Of a stretch of 64,000 nt of DNA, positions 11,323 through 20,157 are shown piece after piece. Each line of letters opens with the position of its first letter. Position 1 is the first letter of the stretch. The position numbers and the translations under genes are program-made. Source of the DNA: Planctomycetota bacterium (GTDB taxonomy: Bacteria; Planctomycetota; PLA2; JAEUHO01). Below the pieces are notes generated by a model. It was not told the DNA's origin. It searched no databases and was given only the letters and a program-made list of their open reading frames with translations. Location: assembly GCA_020851795.1 (NCBI GenBank), contig JADZCA010000006.1, positions 62,001-126,000 on the forward strand. Reading direction: 5' to 3'.

Positions 11323-11759
11323 GACGCCGCCGCCGGACGGAGGCAGACGCGCACGACCGAGCCGCCCGTGGCGGTGCGACGCCGGTCGAAGTGCTCGGAG
11401 AGCCGGTGCACGAGGTACAGGCCTCGGCCTCGGGACGAGTCGGCCGGCGGCGGCACGGTGACGTCACGGTCGATCAGCGACGCCGGCCCCTTGCCCGACC
11501 CCGGGTCCTCGACGTCGAGCTCGAGCACGTCCCCCACCATCCCGCCCCGGACGGTCACCAGCTCGCCGCCGTCGGCGCGCGACCCGTGCTCGACCGCGTT
11601 CTGCACGACCTCGGTGACGACGAGGCCCGCGTCGGCGGCGTCGTCCTCGCTCCACCCCGCCGACTGCAGCAGCGCCTCGACGACCTTGCGCACCGGGCGC
11701 ACGACGTCGAGCAGCGTGGGCACGCGAACCTCGAGGTGCGGGGACGGGGCGGAGGTCAT
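11319..11759 (-). CDS. RsbW/SpoIIAB-like HATPase serine kinase (anti-sigma type)
   Basis: The predicted protein has 146 residues, typical of stand-alone anti-sigma kinases of the GHKL family. The N box is VTEVVQNAVEHGS, the G1 box DPGSGKGP and the G2 box GRGLYLVHRL, so nucleotide binding should be intact. It is the first gene of a three-gene overlapping set with the PP2C phosphatase and the tetraheme cytochrome. Kinase and phosphatase together make two parts of a partner-switching module; the STAS antagonist and the sigma factor it would control are not adjacent. The start ATG gives the family's usual length; the frame upstream of it is not conserved-looking. Confidence 0.88.
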   Translation of the reverse strand: MTSAPSPHLEVRVPTLLDVVRPVRKVVEALLQSAGWSEDDAADAGLVVTEVVQNAVEHGSRADGGELVTVRGGMVGDVLELDVEDPGSGKGPASLIDRDVTVPPPADSSRGRGLYLVHRLSEHFDRRRTATGGSVVRVCLRPAAAS

Positions 11760-11841
11760 CGCGCGGGAGGGTGGCGCCCGTCGGGGGGTACGTGCGTACA
11801 GTACCGTCCCCCTCCCGGGGTGGCAACGGCACGGACCCCCA
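11760..11841. promoter_or_regulatory. Divergent intergenic region with short inverted repeat
   Basis: This 82-base gap separates the divergently read kinase and carbamoyltransferase genes, so it must hold promoters for both. It contains an imperfect dyad, GGTAC-N9-GTACC, and one of the few stretches with several A/T bases (TGCGTACAGTACCG), which could be an operator or a -10 region. I cannot assign exact promoter boxes. Confidence 0.3.
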
Positions 11842-13539
11842 GTGATCGTCCTCGGACTCAATGCGCACGGGCACGACGCGGCCGCGGTGCTCCTCGTGAA
11901 CGGCGCGGTGGCGTTCGCCGCGAGCGAGGAGCGCTTCGACCGCGTCCGGCACAGCACCGCGTTCCCGGCCCGCGCCGTGGCGGAGGCCCTGCGGGCCACC
12001 GGGACCGACCCGGCCGACGTGGACGCCGTGGCGTTCCCGTGGACGCGCGGGATGGCGCGGGGCCGCAAGGCCCTGCACGTGCTCACCCACCTGCCGAGGA
12101 GCCTCGCCTACCTGCGCGAGCCGCCCGACGCGCTCCTGCCGAGCCGGGCGGGCTACCTGCGCGCGATGCGCCGCCTCGAGCAGGACGTCGCCGCGCTCGG
12201 GATCGCGGCGCCGGTCCGGCGCGTGCCGCACCACGTCGCGCACGCCGCCTCCGCCGCGCTCGTGCTGCCGGAGGCGACGGGCGCCGTCGTCACGGCCGAC
12301 GGCATGGGCGAGTGGACCACGGCCGCGACGTGGGCCGTCGAGCGCGGCCGCCCTCGGTGCCTGCGCCGCGCGTCGTACCCGCACAGCCCAGGGAAGGCGT
12401 ACGCGGCGGTGACGTCGTGGCTGGGCTTCCTGCCGGAGTCCGACGAGGGCAAGACGATGGGGCTGGCGGCCTACGGCGACCCCACGTCGCCGCGCGCCGC
12501 GTTCGCGCGCACGCTCCTCGCCCCCGACGAGCGTCGGCTCCTGCGGGTGGACCTGCCGCGGCTGGGCTTCCCGTGGGGCGAGGCCCGGTTGTACGGCGAC
12601 GCGTTCCTGCGGGCGCTCGGGCCCGCGCGCGCGCGTGACGCCGACGTCCGCGCCGGCGACGCCGACGTCGCGCGCGGGGTGCAGGACGCCGTCGAGGCGT
12701 TCGCGCTCGCCGCGGCCCGCGGGGTCCTCGGGGCGACCGGGGCCCGCGCACTCGGGCTCGCGGGCGGGCTGTTCCTCAACTGCGCGATGAACGGGCGCCT
12801 CGCGCGCGAGCTCGACGTCCCGGTGCTCCCGTTCCCGGTCGCCGGCGACGCCGGCGCCGCGCTCGGGGCCGCGGCGTTCGTGCACCTCGAGGCGACCGGC
12901 CGACCCGCCGCCCCGCTCGCGACGCTGCGGCTGGGCCGCGCGCTCGACGCGGCGGACGTCGCCGCCGTCGCGCCGGCCGCGCCGGCGCTCGCGCCCGACG
13001 CGCTCGCCGAGGCGGTCGCGGCGCGCCTCGACGCCGGGGCGCTGGTGGGCGTGGCGCGCGGGCGGGCCGAGCTCGGGCCCCGCGCGCTCGGCGGCCGCAG
13101 CGTGCTCGCGCGCGCCGACGACCCGGCGGTGCGCGACCGCCTCAACGACCACACGGGCCGCGAACGGTGGCGCCCGGTCGCGCCGGTCGTGCGCGACGAG
13201 GACCTCGGGCGGCTGTTCCGCCCCGCGTTCCCGAGCCCGTGGATGATCCTGACCCTGCGCGCGACGGAGGAGGCCGCGCGAGGCCCGCTGCGGGGCGCGG
13301 TGCACGCGGACGGCACGGCCCGCGTGCAGTCGGTCGGGCCCGGGTCGGAGCCCTTCCTGCACGCCGTGCTCGGGCGGCTGGCCGCGCGCGGCCACGCCGC
13401 CGTCCTCAACACGAGCCTCAACCGGCGCGGCGAGCCGATCGTGGACACGGCCGCGGAGGCGCTCGCCGCCGCGCGCGCGATGCGGCTGGACGCCCTCGTG
13501 CTCGAGGACCGCGTCCTCGACCTCGCGCCGCGACGCTGA
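11842..13539 (+). CDS. Carbamoyltransferase of the NodU/CmcH/TobZ family
   Basis: The predicted protein has 565 residues. It starts at a GTG giving the family's typical N-terminus IVLGLNAHGHDAAAVLL. The N-terminal Kae1-like domain shows RVPHHVAHAASAA, GMGEWTT, and GLAGGLFLNCAMNG. The C-terminal YrdC-like domain shows GRAELGPRALGGRSVLA, RERWRPVAPVV and LNTSLNRRGEPIV. These enzymes transfer a carbamoyl group from carbamoyl phosphate (through carbamoyl-adenylate) to a hydroxyl of a sugar or antibiotic precursor. It is one of only two clear plus-strand genes here and converges on the radical SAM/glycosyltransferase operon, so a role in modifying a surface glycan is a reasonable inference, not shown. 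Confidence 0.92.
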   Translation: MIVLGLNAHGHDAAAVLLVNGAVAFAASEERFDRVRHSTAFPARAVAEALRATGTDPADVDAVAFPWTRGMARGRKALHVLTHLPRSLAYLREPPDALLPSRAGYLRAMRRLEQDVAALGIAAPVRRVPHHVAHAASAALVLPEATGAVVTADGMGEWTTAATWAVERGRPRCLRRASYPHSPGKAYAAVTSWLGFLPESDEGKTMGLAAYGDPTSPRAAFARTLLAPDERRLLRVDLPRLGFPWGEARLYGDAFLRALGPARARDADVRAGDADVARGVQDAVEAFALAAARGVLGATGARALGLAGGLFLNCAMNGRLARELDVPVLPFPVAGDAGAALGAAAFVHLEATGRPAAPLATLRLGRALDAADVAAVAPAAPALAPDALAEAVAARLDAGALVGVARGRAELGPRALGGRSVLARADDPAVRDRLNDHTGRERWRPVAPVVRDEDLGRLFRPAFPSPWMILTLRATEEAARGPLRGAVHADGTARVQSVGPGSEPFLHAVLGRLAARGHAAVLNTSLNRRGEPIVDTAAEALAAARAMRLDALVLEDRVLDLAPRR

Positions 13540-13577
13540 CGCCGCGTGCGGTGCGCCACGCGCCGCGGCGCCGCGGG

Positions 13578-14633
13578 TCAGCGCTCGACGAGCAGGCGCG
13601 GGAGGTGGGCGAGCAGCGTCTGGTAGGCCTCGCAGGGCGACCAGCAGCCGGGGCAACGGTCGGCCGCGACGTCGCGACGGGCCGCCTCGGCCTCCGGCGT
13701 CGCGAGCAGCTCGTCGAGCGGGCGCTCGTAGGCGCGCCCGAGCGCGCGGTCGAACACCGTGCACGGCCGGAGCACGCCGTCGCCTCCGACGAACACGCTC
13801 GTGAAGAGGCTGCGGCACGGCACCGGCGAGCGGCCGGTGCGGACGTGGCGCGAGACGAGCGCGAGGTAGGCGCTCTCGAGCACGTCTGTCGGGGCGAGGC
13901 GCGCGCGCCGTCGGCGCAGGACCCGGCGCACGGCGGCGTGCGGCGCGGCGGGCTTGCGCACCCCCGCGCCGAGGTTGTCGTAGTAGTGCCCGCTCGTGGT
14001 GGCGACGTTGACGTGCACCTCGCGCTCGGAGAAGCGCGGCAGGCGCGCCGCCAGCGCCGAGAACGTCGCCTCGAGCGCCCCCTCGTTGCGGTCGGACAGC
14101 GTCAGCCCGAGGAACGCCGCGACGTCGCGGCGCCCGCGCAGCGCGGCGTAGGTCGTCAGCGCCCGCTCGAACGCCCCCTCGCGGCCGCGGAGCCGGTCGT
14201 GGAGCGCGGGCGGGCCCTCGACGCTCACGGTGACGAAGAAGCGCGGGACGCCGAGCCGGGCGATCCGGTCCACGGCGGCGACGATGCGCTCGGTCCGCTG
14301 GCCCGTGGTCGGGAAGTCGAGCACGGCGAGGAGCGGCTGCGCGGCGACGGCGGCCTCGCACACGGCCTCGACGTCGTCGCGCAGGAAGATCTCGCCGCCG
14401 GTGAGGTTGAGCCACCGGACCGACGGGGCCCCGCGCAGGAAGCGGGCCACGTCGTCGGGCGTGGGCTCGGGCGCCTTCGGCTTGCGCCAGATGCCGCAGA
14501 TCTCGCAGCGGCAGTCGCAGCGCTCGGTCAGCACGACCGTCGCCTTGAACGGGCGCGCCGAGCCGAGGTTGGCGCGGGCCACGGCGGCCGCGAGGCCCGC
14601 GAAGGCCCGGAGCGAGCGCAGCGCCGACCTCAC
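13578..14633 (-). CDS. Radical SAM protein with C-terminal SPASM-like cysteines (1)
   Basis: The predicted protein has 351 residues and starts at a GTG overlapping the upstream membrane-protein stop (GTGA). The radical SAM cluster motif CDCRCEIC (CX3CX2C) is near residue 40, followed by the LTGGEIFLRDD motif that binds SAM. The C-terminal part carries further cysteines (CRSLF, RPC, then CPGCWSPC) typical of SPASM-type auxiliary cluster domains. It is the last gene of a five-gene operon with two other radical SAM proteins and two glycosyltransferase-type proteins. The substrate is unknown; peptide or lipid/glycan modification are both possible. Confidence 0.85.
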   Translation of the reverse strand: MRSALRSLRAFAGLAAAVARANLGSARPFKATVVLTERCDCRCEICGIWRKPKAPEPTPDDVARFLRGAPSVRWLNLTGGEIFLRDDVEAVCEAAVAAQPLLAVLDFPTTGQRTERIVAAVDRIARLGVPRFFVTVSVEGPPALHDRLRGREGAFERALTTYAALRGRRDVAAFLGLTLSDRNEGALEATFSALAARLPRFSEREVHVNVATTSGHYYDNLGAGVRKPAAPHAAVRRVLRRRRARLAPTDVLESAYLALVSRHVRTGRSPVPCRSLFTSVFVGGDGVLRPCTVFDRALGRAYERPLDELLATPEAEAARRDVAADRCPGCWSPCEAYQTLLAHLPRLLVER

Positions 14634-16729
14634 CGCGAGCGGCGCAGGCGGACGGTCTCGAGGTTCTGGCGCAGCCCCGCGTCCGACGGGTGCCGCCGCA
14701 GGAGGGCGGTGAGGTCCTCCTCCATCGTCGCGAGCGCGGCCGCCTGCTCGGCGGGAGGGAGCGCCTCGAGCCGGAGCGCGAGCCCGCGGAGGCGGTGGCG
14801 GCGCAGCGCCTCGTCCTCGGGACGTTCGGCGAGCAGCGCGGCGACCCGCGGCTCGAGCTCCTCGTACGCCGCCGCGTCGTCGCGGGCCGGGTCCACGCCG
14901 ACGGCCTCGAGCACCTCCGCGCGCACGCGCCGACGCTCGAGGTCCTGCGCCGGCGTCGTCCCCGCGGGCAGCGCGAGCCCGAGCAGCGCGACGACCACGG
15001 CCATGCGCCGCTGCGCCCACGCGACGGCGCCCGACGTCGCCTTGTCGTCCGCGGCGAGGAGGTCGTTGACGCGGCGGGCCTCGGGCAGCGCGCCGAAGTC
15101 GAGGGCGGCCGCGCGCCAGCCCTCGAGCGTCCGACGCCGCAGCGCCGCGTCGCCGCGGCCGCGCGCGAGCCCCACGCGCTCCCAGGCGAACACCGCCGCG
15201 CGGCTCTCCTCGATGGCCTTCTCGAGGACGAACCGGGGCAGGAGGAGGCGATCGGCGCCGGCGGCGGCGGCGTCAGGGTCCTCCTTCGAGAGGAGCTCGT
15301 CGTAGAGCCCGCGGAGGTTGTCGGCCAGGAGCGCGTGGGCCTTGCCGTCGTCGGGCTGGAGCTCGCGGTAGAGCCGCAGGGCGCGCTCGGCGACGCCGTA
15401 GCGGCCGGCGCGCATCGCCTCGAACGCGAGCCCTTCGCTCGCGCGGGGGTTCATGGGCTCCTCGCGCTGCACCGCGGTCCACAGGGACAGGTCGTCGGCC
15501 CACGGCCTCGAGCGTGCGTCCGCCGCGGCGCCGAGGCCCACGAGCACGAGCGCGCCGGCCACGGGGACCGCGGCGCGCAGCGCGCCGGGCAGGCGTCGCG
15601 CGAGCGCGAGCGCCGCCGCGACCGCGCCGACGGCGAGGCACGGGAGCGCGGGGTACAGGAAGCGCTCCGCCGCGAAGGCCTTCAGGGGCACGAGCACGCT
15701 CGACACCGGGACGAGCACGGCCAGCGGCCCCCACGTCGAGAAGGGCACCGGGCCCCGCCGGCGCAGCGCGCGCGCGCCGGCGACCGCGAGCGACAGCACG
15801 ACCGCCGCCCCGACCACGACGACCGGCTCGGACCACGACAGCGGGACGGGGTCGGTGTGGACGTTGCGGTCGAACGGGAAGCCGGACGGCCAGATCAGCA
15901 CCCGCGCGTACCAGGTCACCGCCGCGAGGAACCCGCGGGCCGCCGCCGGCCGGCCACCGTCGGGGAAGGCGGTCTGCGCGAACGCGGTCAGGTCCGAGGG
16001 CGTGGGCAGCACCGCGCTCCGCACCGCGAGATAGGCGACGGAGACCCCGAGCAGCAGCACGGTGCGCAGCACGGTCTCGCGCCGCGCCGGGCGCGCGGGC
16101 TCGGGCAGCGCGAGGTGGTGGAGCGGGAGCAGCGCGAACGCGACGACCGCGGACTCCTTGGCGAGGCAGCCGAGCGCGACGAGCGCCCCGCACCCGAGTG
16201 TCGCGAGGGCGCCGCGCCGTCGTCCGACGGCGAGCGCGGCGAGCACGAGCGTCCACGCCACGAGGTCGCCGCGGCTCGAGACCCACGCCACGGACTCGAC
16301 GGTCGAAGGGTGCACCGCGAAGGCGAGCGCGCCGCCCGCGGCCGCGGCGGCGCCCGCCGCCCCCACGCCGCGCGGAGTCCCGTCGCGGGAGAGCACGCGG
16401 GCGAGCAGCAGGCACACGAGCGCGGCGTTGAGGACGTGCCACGCGAGGCTCTCGGCGTGCCACCCTCTCGGGTCGAGCCCGAACAGCGCGCGGTCCACGG
16501 CGAAGTCGAGCGTGCGCAGCGGCCGCCACACGTCGGGCTCGACGCCCTGCGCCGCCGACGCGGTCGAGGGGTCGGTGAAGAACCGCCACGGGCGCTCGAG
16601 CGTGGCGATCGCCTCGTTGCGCACGATGAAGCGGTGGTCGTCGTAGACGAAGCCGTGCGACAGGCACCGCTGGTGCGCGAGCACCGCTCCCAGCACGACG
16701 ACGACGAGCGCGAGCCTCAGCGGGCGCAC
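14630..16729 (-). CDS. Multi-spanning GT-C/TMTC-like protein with TPR-like C-terminus
   Basis: The predicted protein has 699 residues. The first about 400 are a polytopic membrane domain of the TMTC or Pmt-like GT-C type: after the first helix comes the loop GFVYDDHRFIVRNEAI with the DD pair, later VESVAWVSSRGDLVAW, and a final FAAERFLYPALPCLAVG. The remaining part is helical and TPR-like (PMNPRASEGLAFEAMRAGRYGVAERALRLYRELQPDDGKA). Such proteins are predicted membrane glycosyltransferases using polyprenyl-phosphate sugars. The GTG start overlaps the GT9 gene by 13 bases, and the stop overlaps the next radical SAM gene. No catalytic assignment beyond family level is possible. Confidence 0.82.
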   Translation of the reverse strand: MRPLRLALVVVVLGAVLAHQRCLSHGFVYDDHRFIVRNEAIATLERPWRFFTDPSTASAAQGVEPDVWRPLRTLDFAVDRALFGLDPRGWHAESLAWHVLNAALVCLLLARVLSRDGTPRGVGAAGAAAAAGGALAFAVHPSTVESVAWVSSRGDLVAWTLVLAALAVGRRRGALATLGCGALVALGCLAKESAVVAFALLPLHHLALPEPARPARRETVLRTVLLLGVSVAYLAVRSAVLPTPSDLTAFAQTAFPDGGRPAAARGFLAAVTWYARVLIWPSGFPFDRNVHTDPVPLSWSEPVVVVGAAVVLSLAVAGARALRRRGPVPFSTWGPLAVLVPVSSVLVPLKAFAAERFLYPALPCLAVGAVAAALALARRLPGALRAAVPVAGALVLVGLGAAADARSRPWADDLSLWTAVQREEPMNPRASEGLAFEAMRAGRYGVAERALRLYRELQPDDGKAHALLADNLRGLYDELLSKEDPDAAAAGADRLLLPRFVLEKAIEESRAAVFAWERVGLARGRGDAALRRRTLEGWRAAALDFGALPEARRVNDLLAADDKATSGAVAWAQRRMAVVVALLGLALPAGTTPAQDLERRRVRAEVLEAVGVDPARDDAAAYEELEPRVAALLAERPEDEALRRHRLRGLALRLEALPPAEQAAALATMEEDLTALLRRHPSDAGLRQNLETVRLRRSR

Positions 16730-17889
16730 GACGCCTCCGTGCCGCGCGCCGCGAGCAGCCGCCCGAGCGCGGTCGCGACCTCACCGGTCGGGATCGCCGC
16801 CATGCACGTCGGCAGGCGGCAACGGCTCGACCGGTAGCTCTCGACCGTGAGGCAGGGGCTGCACGGCAGCGCCTTCCAGAACGCCACGGACCCCTCGGCG
16901 AGCGGCCCGTAGACGACCGGCGTGTTGGGACCGAACAGCGCCAGCACCGGTCGCCCGAGCGCCGACGCGAGGTGCACGGGCCCGGTGTCGTTGCTCACGA
17001 CGCACGCGGCGCGCGCCAGCAGCGCCACGAGCCCGGCGAGCCCGAGCCGCCCCGCCGCCGCCACGGCTCCCGGTCCCACGCGCGCGGCCACGTCGGCGAC
17101 GAGGGGCGCCTCGCCGCGCGAACCCGTGACGACCACGAGGGCACCGTGGACCCCCGCCGCGAGACGGCCGACGGCGGCGAAGCCCGCCGGCGACCAGCGA
17201 CGGCCGGGGAAGTTGTCGCCCGAGCCCGGGTGCAGGACGACGACCGGGCGGCCCCTGTCGCGGCCGGCGAGCAGCGCGTCCACCTCGGCCACGCCCGCCT
17301 CGGACGGCGCGAGCCCGCCCGGCACGTACGGCCCCGCGGGGACGCCCGCCGCCTCCGCGAGGTCGCGGAACGAGCGGGCGGCGTGGCGGTCGCGGCGGAA
17401 CGGCACGCGCACGGTCAGCAGCGCGTCCCGACCGCGGGCGCCGCTCGAGAAACCGACGCGCTGCGGGACGGCGGCCGCGCGCGCGAGCAGCGCCCCGGCC
17501 GAGGCGAACTGCTCGAAGTCGAGGGAGAGCTCGGGGCGGAGACGGCGCACCGCGAGGACCGCCCGCGCGAGGTCGGCGACGGTGCGCAGCAGCCCGTCGG
17601 GGCGCACGAGCACGAGGTCGTCCACCACGTCCTGCGCGAGCGCCCGGTTCCCCTCGAGCGTGACGCCGACGAGGCGTGCCGACGGGAAGCGCGCGCGCAC
17701 GTCGGCGAGCACGGGCCGGAGCAGCGCCCAGTTGCCCACGCCCCAGAACTTCACGACGAGGACCGTGCGCACGCGCTCCACGGGCGCGGGGGTCACGAAC
17801 GCCTCCGCGACGGCGTCGGCGGCGCCGACGACGCGCGCGAGCGCCCCGCCCACCACCCGGTCGAGGGCCTTGCCGAACGCGAGGTTCAC
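16717..17889 (-). CDS. Glycosyltransferase family 9 (ADP-heptose:LPS heptosyltransferase-like)
   Basis: The predicted protein has 390 residues with a GTG start overlapping the preceding radical SAM stop (GTGA). The N-terminal Rossmann-like domain begins VRTVLVVKFWGVGNWALLRPVL, as in WaaF/WaaC relatives. The C-terminal half has VVLHPGSGDNFPGRRWSPAGF and VSNDTGPVHLASALGRPVLALFGPN, the conserved donor-binding region of GT9. The end carries a CSPC/CRLPTC cysteine group often seen in this family. It likely adds a heptose or similar sugar to a lipid-linked glycan on the cytoplasmic side. Operon context ties it to the GT-C protein and radical SAM enzymes. Confidence 0.9.
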   Translation of the reverse strand: MNLAFGKALDRVVGGALARVVGAADAVAEAFVTPAPVERVRTVLVVKFWGVGNWALLRPVLADVRARFPSARLVGVTLEGNRALAQDVVDDLVLVRPDGLLRTVADLARAVLAVRRLRPELSLDFEQFASAGALLARAAAVPQRVGFSSGARGRDALLTVRVPFRRDRHAARSFRDLAEAAGVPAGPYVPGGLAPSEAGVAEVDALLAGRDRGRPVVVLHPGSGDNFPGRRWSPAGFAAVGRLAAGVHGALVVVTGSRGEAPLVADVAARVGPGAVAAAGRLGLAGLVALLARAACVVSNDTGPVHLASALGRPVLALFGPNTPVVYGPLAEGSVAFWKALPCSPCLTVESYRSSRCRLPTCMAAIPTGEVATALGRLLAARGTEASCAR

Positions 17890-18977
17890 GCGCTCCCCCC
17901 GACGGCGCCGCCCTGCGGCAGGACGAGGTTCATCTCCGTGTGGCAGTTCCAGAGGCAGGCCCGGCACGCCGCGAGGCGCTCGCGCTCGCGCTGGTAGGCG
18001 CGGGAGCGCCACAGGCGCGCGAGCGGGACCCGCCCCGACGGCTGCTTGCGCTCCATCAGGGGGAAGCAGGGGAAGACGTCGCCGTAGCAGTCCACGACCA
18101 CGCTCGCGTAGGGCGCGTAGCAGCGCAGCGGCGACGCCTCGCCCCGCAGCGCGCGCGGGAGGAGGTCGAGGTAGGCGAGGCTGTTGTCGAGCACGCCGCG
18201 GTGGTGCAGCGCACGCAGCGTCTCCACGCCCCGGCGGACGCGCTCGGCGGCGGCCGCGGGCTCGCCCTGGCCGAAGTCGTGGACGGGGATCACGCCCACG
18301 CGGTCCGCACCGGCGTCCAAGGCCGCCCTCGCGACGTCGTCCACGCGGTCCACGTTGGTCGCGGTGAGCACCGTGACCGCGGTCAGCCGAGGCCCGTCGC
18401 GGTCGCCGCGGGCGCGGCGCAGCGCCGCGAGCGCGCGCACCGCGTCGTCGAACGCGCCCGCGCGCCCCCGCGCGGCGTCGTGCTCGGCGGCGGTCGCGCC
18501 GTCGAGGGAGACGTTGACGCTGCGCACGCCTGCCGCGACCGTCTCGCGCGCCGCGGCGTCGTCCATCCGGAAGCCGTCGGTGTTGAGGTGGACGTGCAGC
18601 CCGCGCCGGGCGCCGTGCGCGAGCACGTCGAAGAGGTCGTCCCGCAGCATCGGCTCGCCGCCGGTGACCCCGACGCCGAGCGTGCCGATCGCGCGGAAGT
18701 CGTCGAGGACGCGGCACAGCTCGCGCGTGGTCAGCTCGCGGTCGCCGGCCCTTCGGCGCGCGACCGCACGCGCGGGCAGGTCGCACACCCGGCACCGCAG
18801 GTTGCAGCGGTACGTGACGAGGAGCGTCCCGAGCGCGGGCCCGACGAGCGGGCGCCGCAGGCGCGGCGCGAGCGCCGTGCCGACCCAGCGCGCCGCGAGC
18901 GAGGCGAGCCCGAGCAGGTCGCCGCGCACGAGGCGGGCCCGCACCACGTCGCCGTACTGGCGGCGCCAGCCGCTCAT
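17886..18977 (-). CDS. Radical SAM protein with SPASM-like domain (2)
   Basis: The predicted protein has 363 residues. The cluster motif CNLRCRVC lies near residue 58 and is followed by VTGGEPMLRDD and VNVSLDGATAAEHD, so the radical SAM core is complete. C-terminal cysteines (CYAP, DCYGDVFPCFPLM, CRACLWNCH) form a SPASM/twitch-like set. The last residues (LWNCHTEMNL) resemble radical SAM proteins found in bacterial surface-glycan loci. It overlaps both neighbours by four bases (ATGA at its start, GTGA at its end), so co-translation with the GT9 enzyme and the third radical SAM protein is expected. Substrate unknown. Confidence 0.88.
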   Translation of the reverse strand: MSGWRRQYGDVVRARLVRGDLLGLASLAARWVGTALAPRLRRPLVGPALGTLLVTYRCNLRCRVCDLPARAVARRRAGDRELTTRELCRVLDDFRAIGTLGVGVTGGEPMLRDDLFDVLAHGARRGLHVHLNTDGFRMDDAAARETVAAGVRSVNVSLDGATAAEHDAARGRAGAFDDAVRALAALRRARGDRDGPRLTAVTVLTATNVDRVDDVARAALDAGADRVGVIPVHDFGQGEPAAAAERVRRGVETLRALHHRGVLDNSLAYLDLLPRALRGEASPLRCYAPYASVVVDCYGDVFPCFPLMERKQPSGRVPLARLWRSRAYQRERERLAACRACLWNCHTEMNLVLPQGGAVGGSA

Positions 18978-20077
18978 CCGCGCCTCCCGGTCGGCGAGAA
19001 GCGCGGCGCCGCCGCGTCGGACGGGTATTCGGCGCACGCCGCGCACACCGGCGGCAGGTCGCCCATGACGTGCGCACGGCGCAGCGCCTGCATCCGCGGG
19101 CCGTTCCACAGGTCCTCGAGGCGGTCCGTCCGCGCGTCCCCCACGGCGAGCGTGCCGTCGTGGTCCACGCAGCAGACCGTGCAGCGGCCGTCGGCGAGGA
19201 CGACGAGACCGCCGCGCCACGGCTCGCGACAGCGCGTCCGACGTTCGCCGCGCACGAGGAGCGGGATCGTCTGGACGCGGTCGGCGACGCCGGCGAAGCG
19301 CGCGCGGAAGTCGTCCACGCCGGCCTCCGTCTCCGGCGCGACGACCATCGACACGTCCACGGCCGTGGTGGAGCCCGACGCGTCGCGGGCCGCGACGAGC
19401 CGGCGCACCGCGTCCTCCGTCCGTCGCAACGGCACGCCGCGGACCGCCTCGTGGGTGCGCGCGTCGCCGTCCACGGACACCGTCACGCGGTCCACGCCCG
19501 CGCCGAGCAGCGCCGCGATGCGCCGGTCGTCGAGCAGCGTGGCGTTGGTCGTGAGGAGCGTCCGGACGCCGCGGCGCGACGCCTCGCGAGCGAGCGTCGC
19601 GAAGTCGGGGTGCAGCAGCGGCTCGCCCCACTGGAACAACAGCGCGAACTCGAGCCGCCCGGCGCCGTCGAGCGCGCGTCGGAAGAGCGCTTCCTCCATC
19701 GTCACCTTCGGCCGCGTCATCCGGCCGTCGGCGGTCGGGCAGAAGGTGCACTTGAGGTTGCAGCGGTTGGTCAGCTCGAGATTCGCCGACAGCAGGACCG
19801 GCGCGCGAGCCCGCCCCCACCGGTAGGCGAGCTCGTTGAGCAGGCCTCCGAGCACGGCGCGCACGGTCCGGTAGCGGATCGCGATCGGCTCCGCCAGGTC
19901 CGGGCGGCCCAGGTAGAGGCGCGCAACCAGCCCGGCCAGGGCGCGGGCCCACGCCGGCACGCGCCCGACGTCGCGACGACGTCGCCGCGCCACCGTGACC
20001 GCGGCAGCCGGCGCGGCCACTTCGGCCGAGCGAGCCGACTCGGCGCGCACGTCGGAGAGGGCGGTCGGGGGCACCAT
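18974..20077 (-). CDS. Radical SAM/SPASM protein (3)
   Basis: The predicted protein has 367 residues and is the first gene of the five-gene overlapping operon. It has CNLKCTFC near residue 106, then FQWGEPLLHPDF (the GGE motif as WGE), and LTTNATLL. The C-terminal cysteines CREPW, CTVCCVDHDG and VCAAC are typical of SPASM domains. The first 75 residues are charged and hydrophobic (RRRRRDVGRVPAWARALAGLVARLY) and may dock on the membrane. Architecture resembles the radical SAM/SPASM proteins seen near glycan and GeoRSP-type loci. A strong terminator from the upstream lipoprotein operon lies just before it, so this operon needs its own promoter in the short gap. Confidence 0.87.
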   Translation of the reverse strand: MVPPTALSDVRAESARSAEVAAPAAAVTVARRRRRDVGRVPAWARALAGLVARLYLGRPDLAEPIAIRYRTVRAVLGGLLNELAYRWGRARAPVLLSANLELTNRCNLKCTFCPTADGRMTRPKVTMEEALFRRALDGAGRLEFALLFQWGEPLLHPDFATLAREASRRGVRTLLTTNATLLDDRRIAALLGAGVDRVTVSVDGDARTHEAVRGVPLRRTEDAVRRLVAARDASGSTTAVDVSMVVAPETEAGVDDFRARFAGVADRVQTIPLLVRGERRTRCREPWRGGLVVLADGRCTVCCVDHDGTLAVGDARTDRLEDLWNGPRMQALRRAHVMGDLPPVCAACAEYPSDAAAPRFSPTGRRG

Positions 20078-20100
20078 CGCACTCGCGGAGACCTCGCACG

Positions 20101-20132
20101 AAAAGGGCCCGGCGCGCACCCGCGCCGGGCCC
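20101..20132 (-). terminator. Rho-independent terminator after the Ig-like lipoprotein genes
   Basis: A perfect 12-base stem (CGAG-side half GGGCCCGGCGCG read on the minus strand, four-base loop) is followed directly by TTTT on the minus strand. It sits 26 bases downstream of the large Gly-rich lipoprotein stop and before the radical SAM operon, so it should end the lipoprotein transcript. It is the clearest intrinsic terminator in the window. Confidence 0.85.
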
Positions 20133-20157
20133 TCGGGAGAGCTGCGGAGAACGCCGG

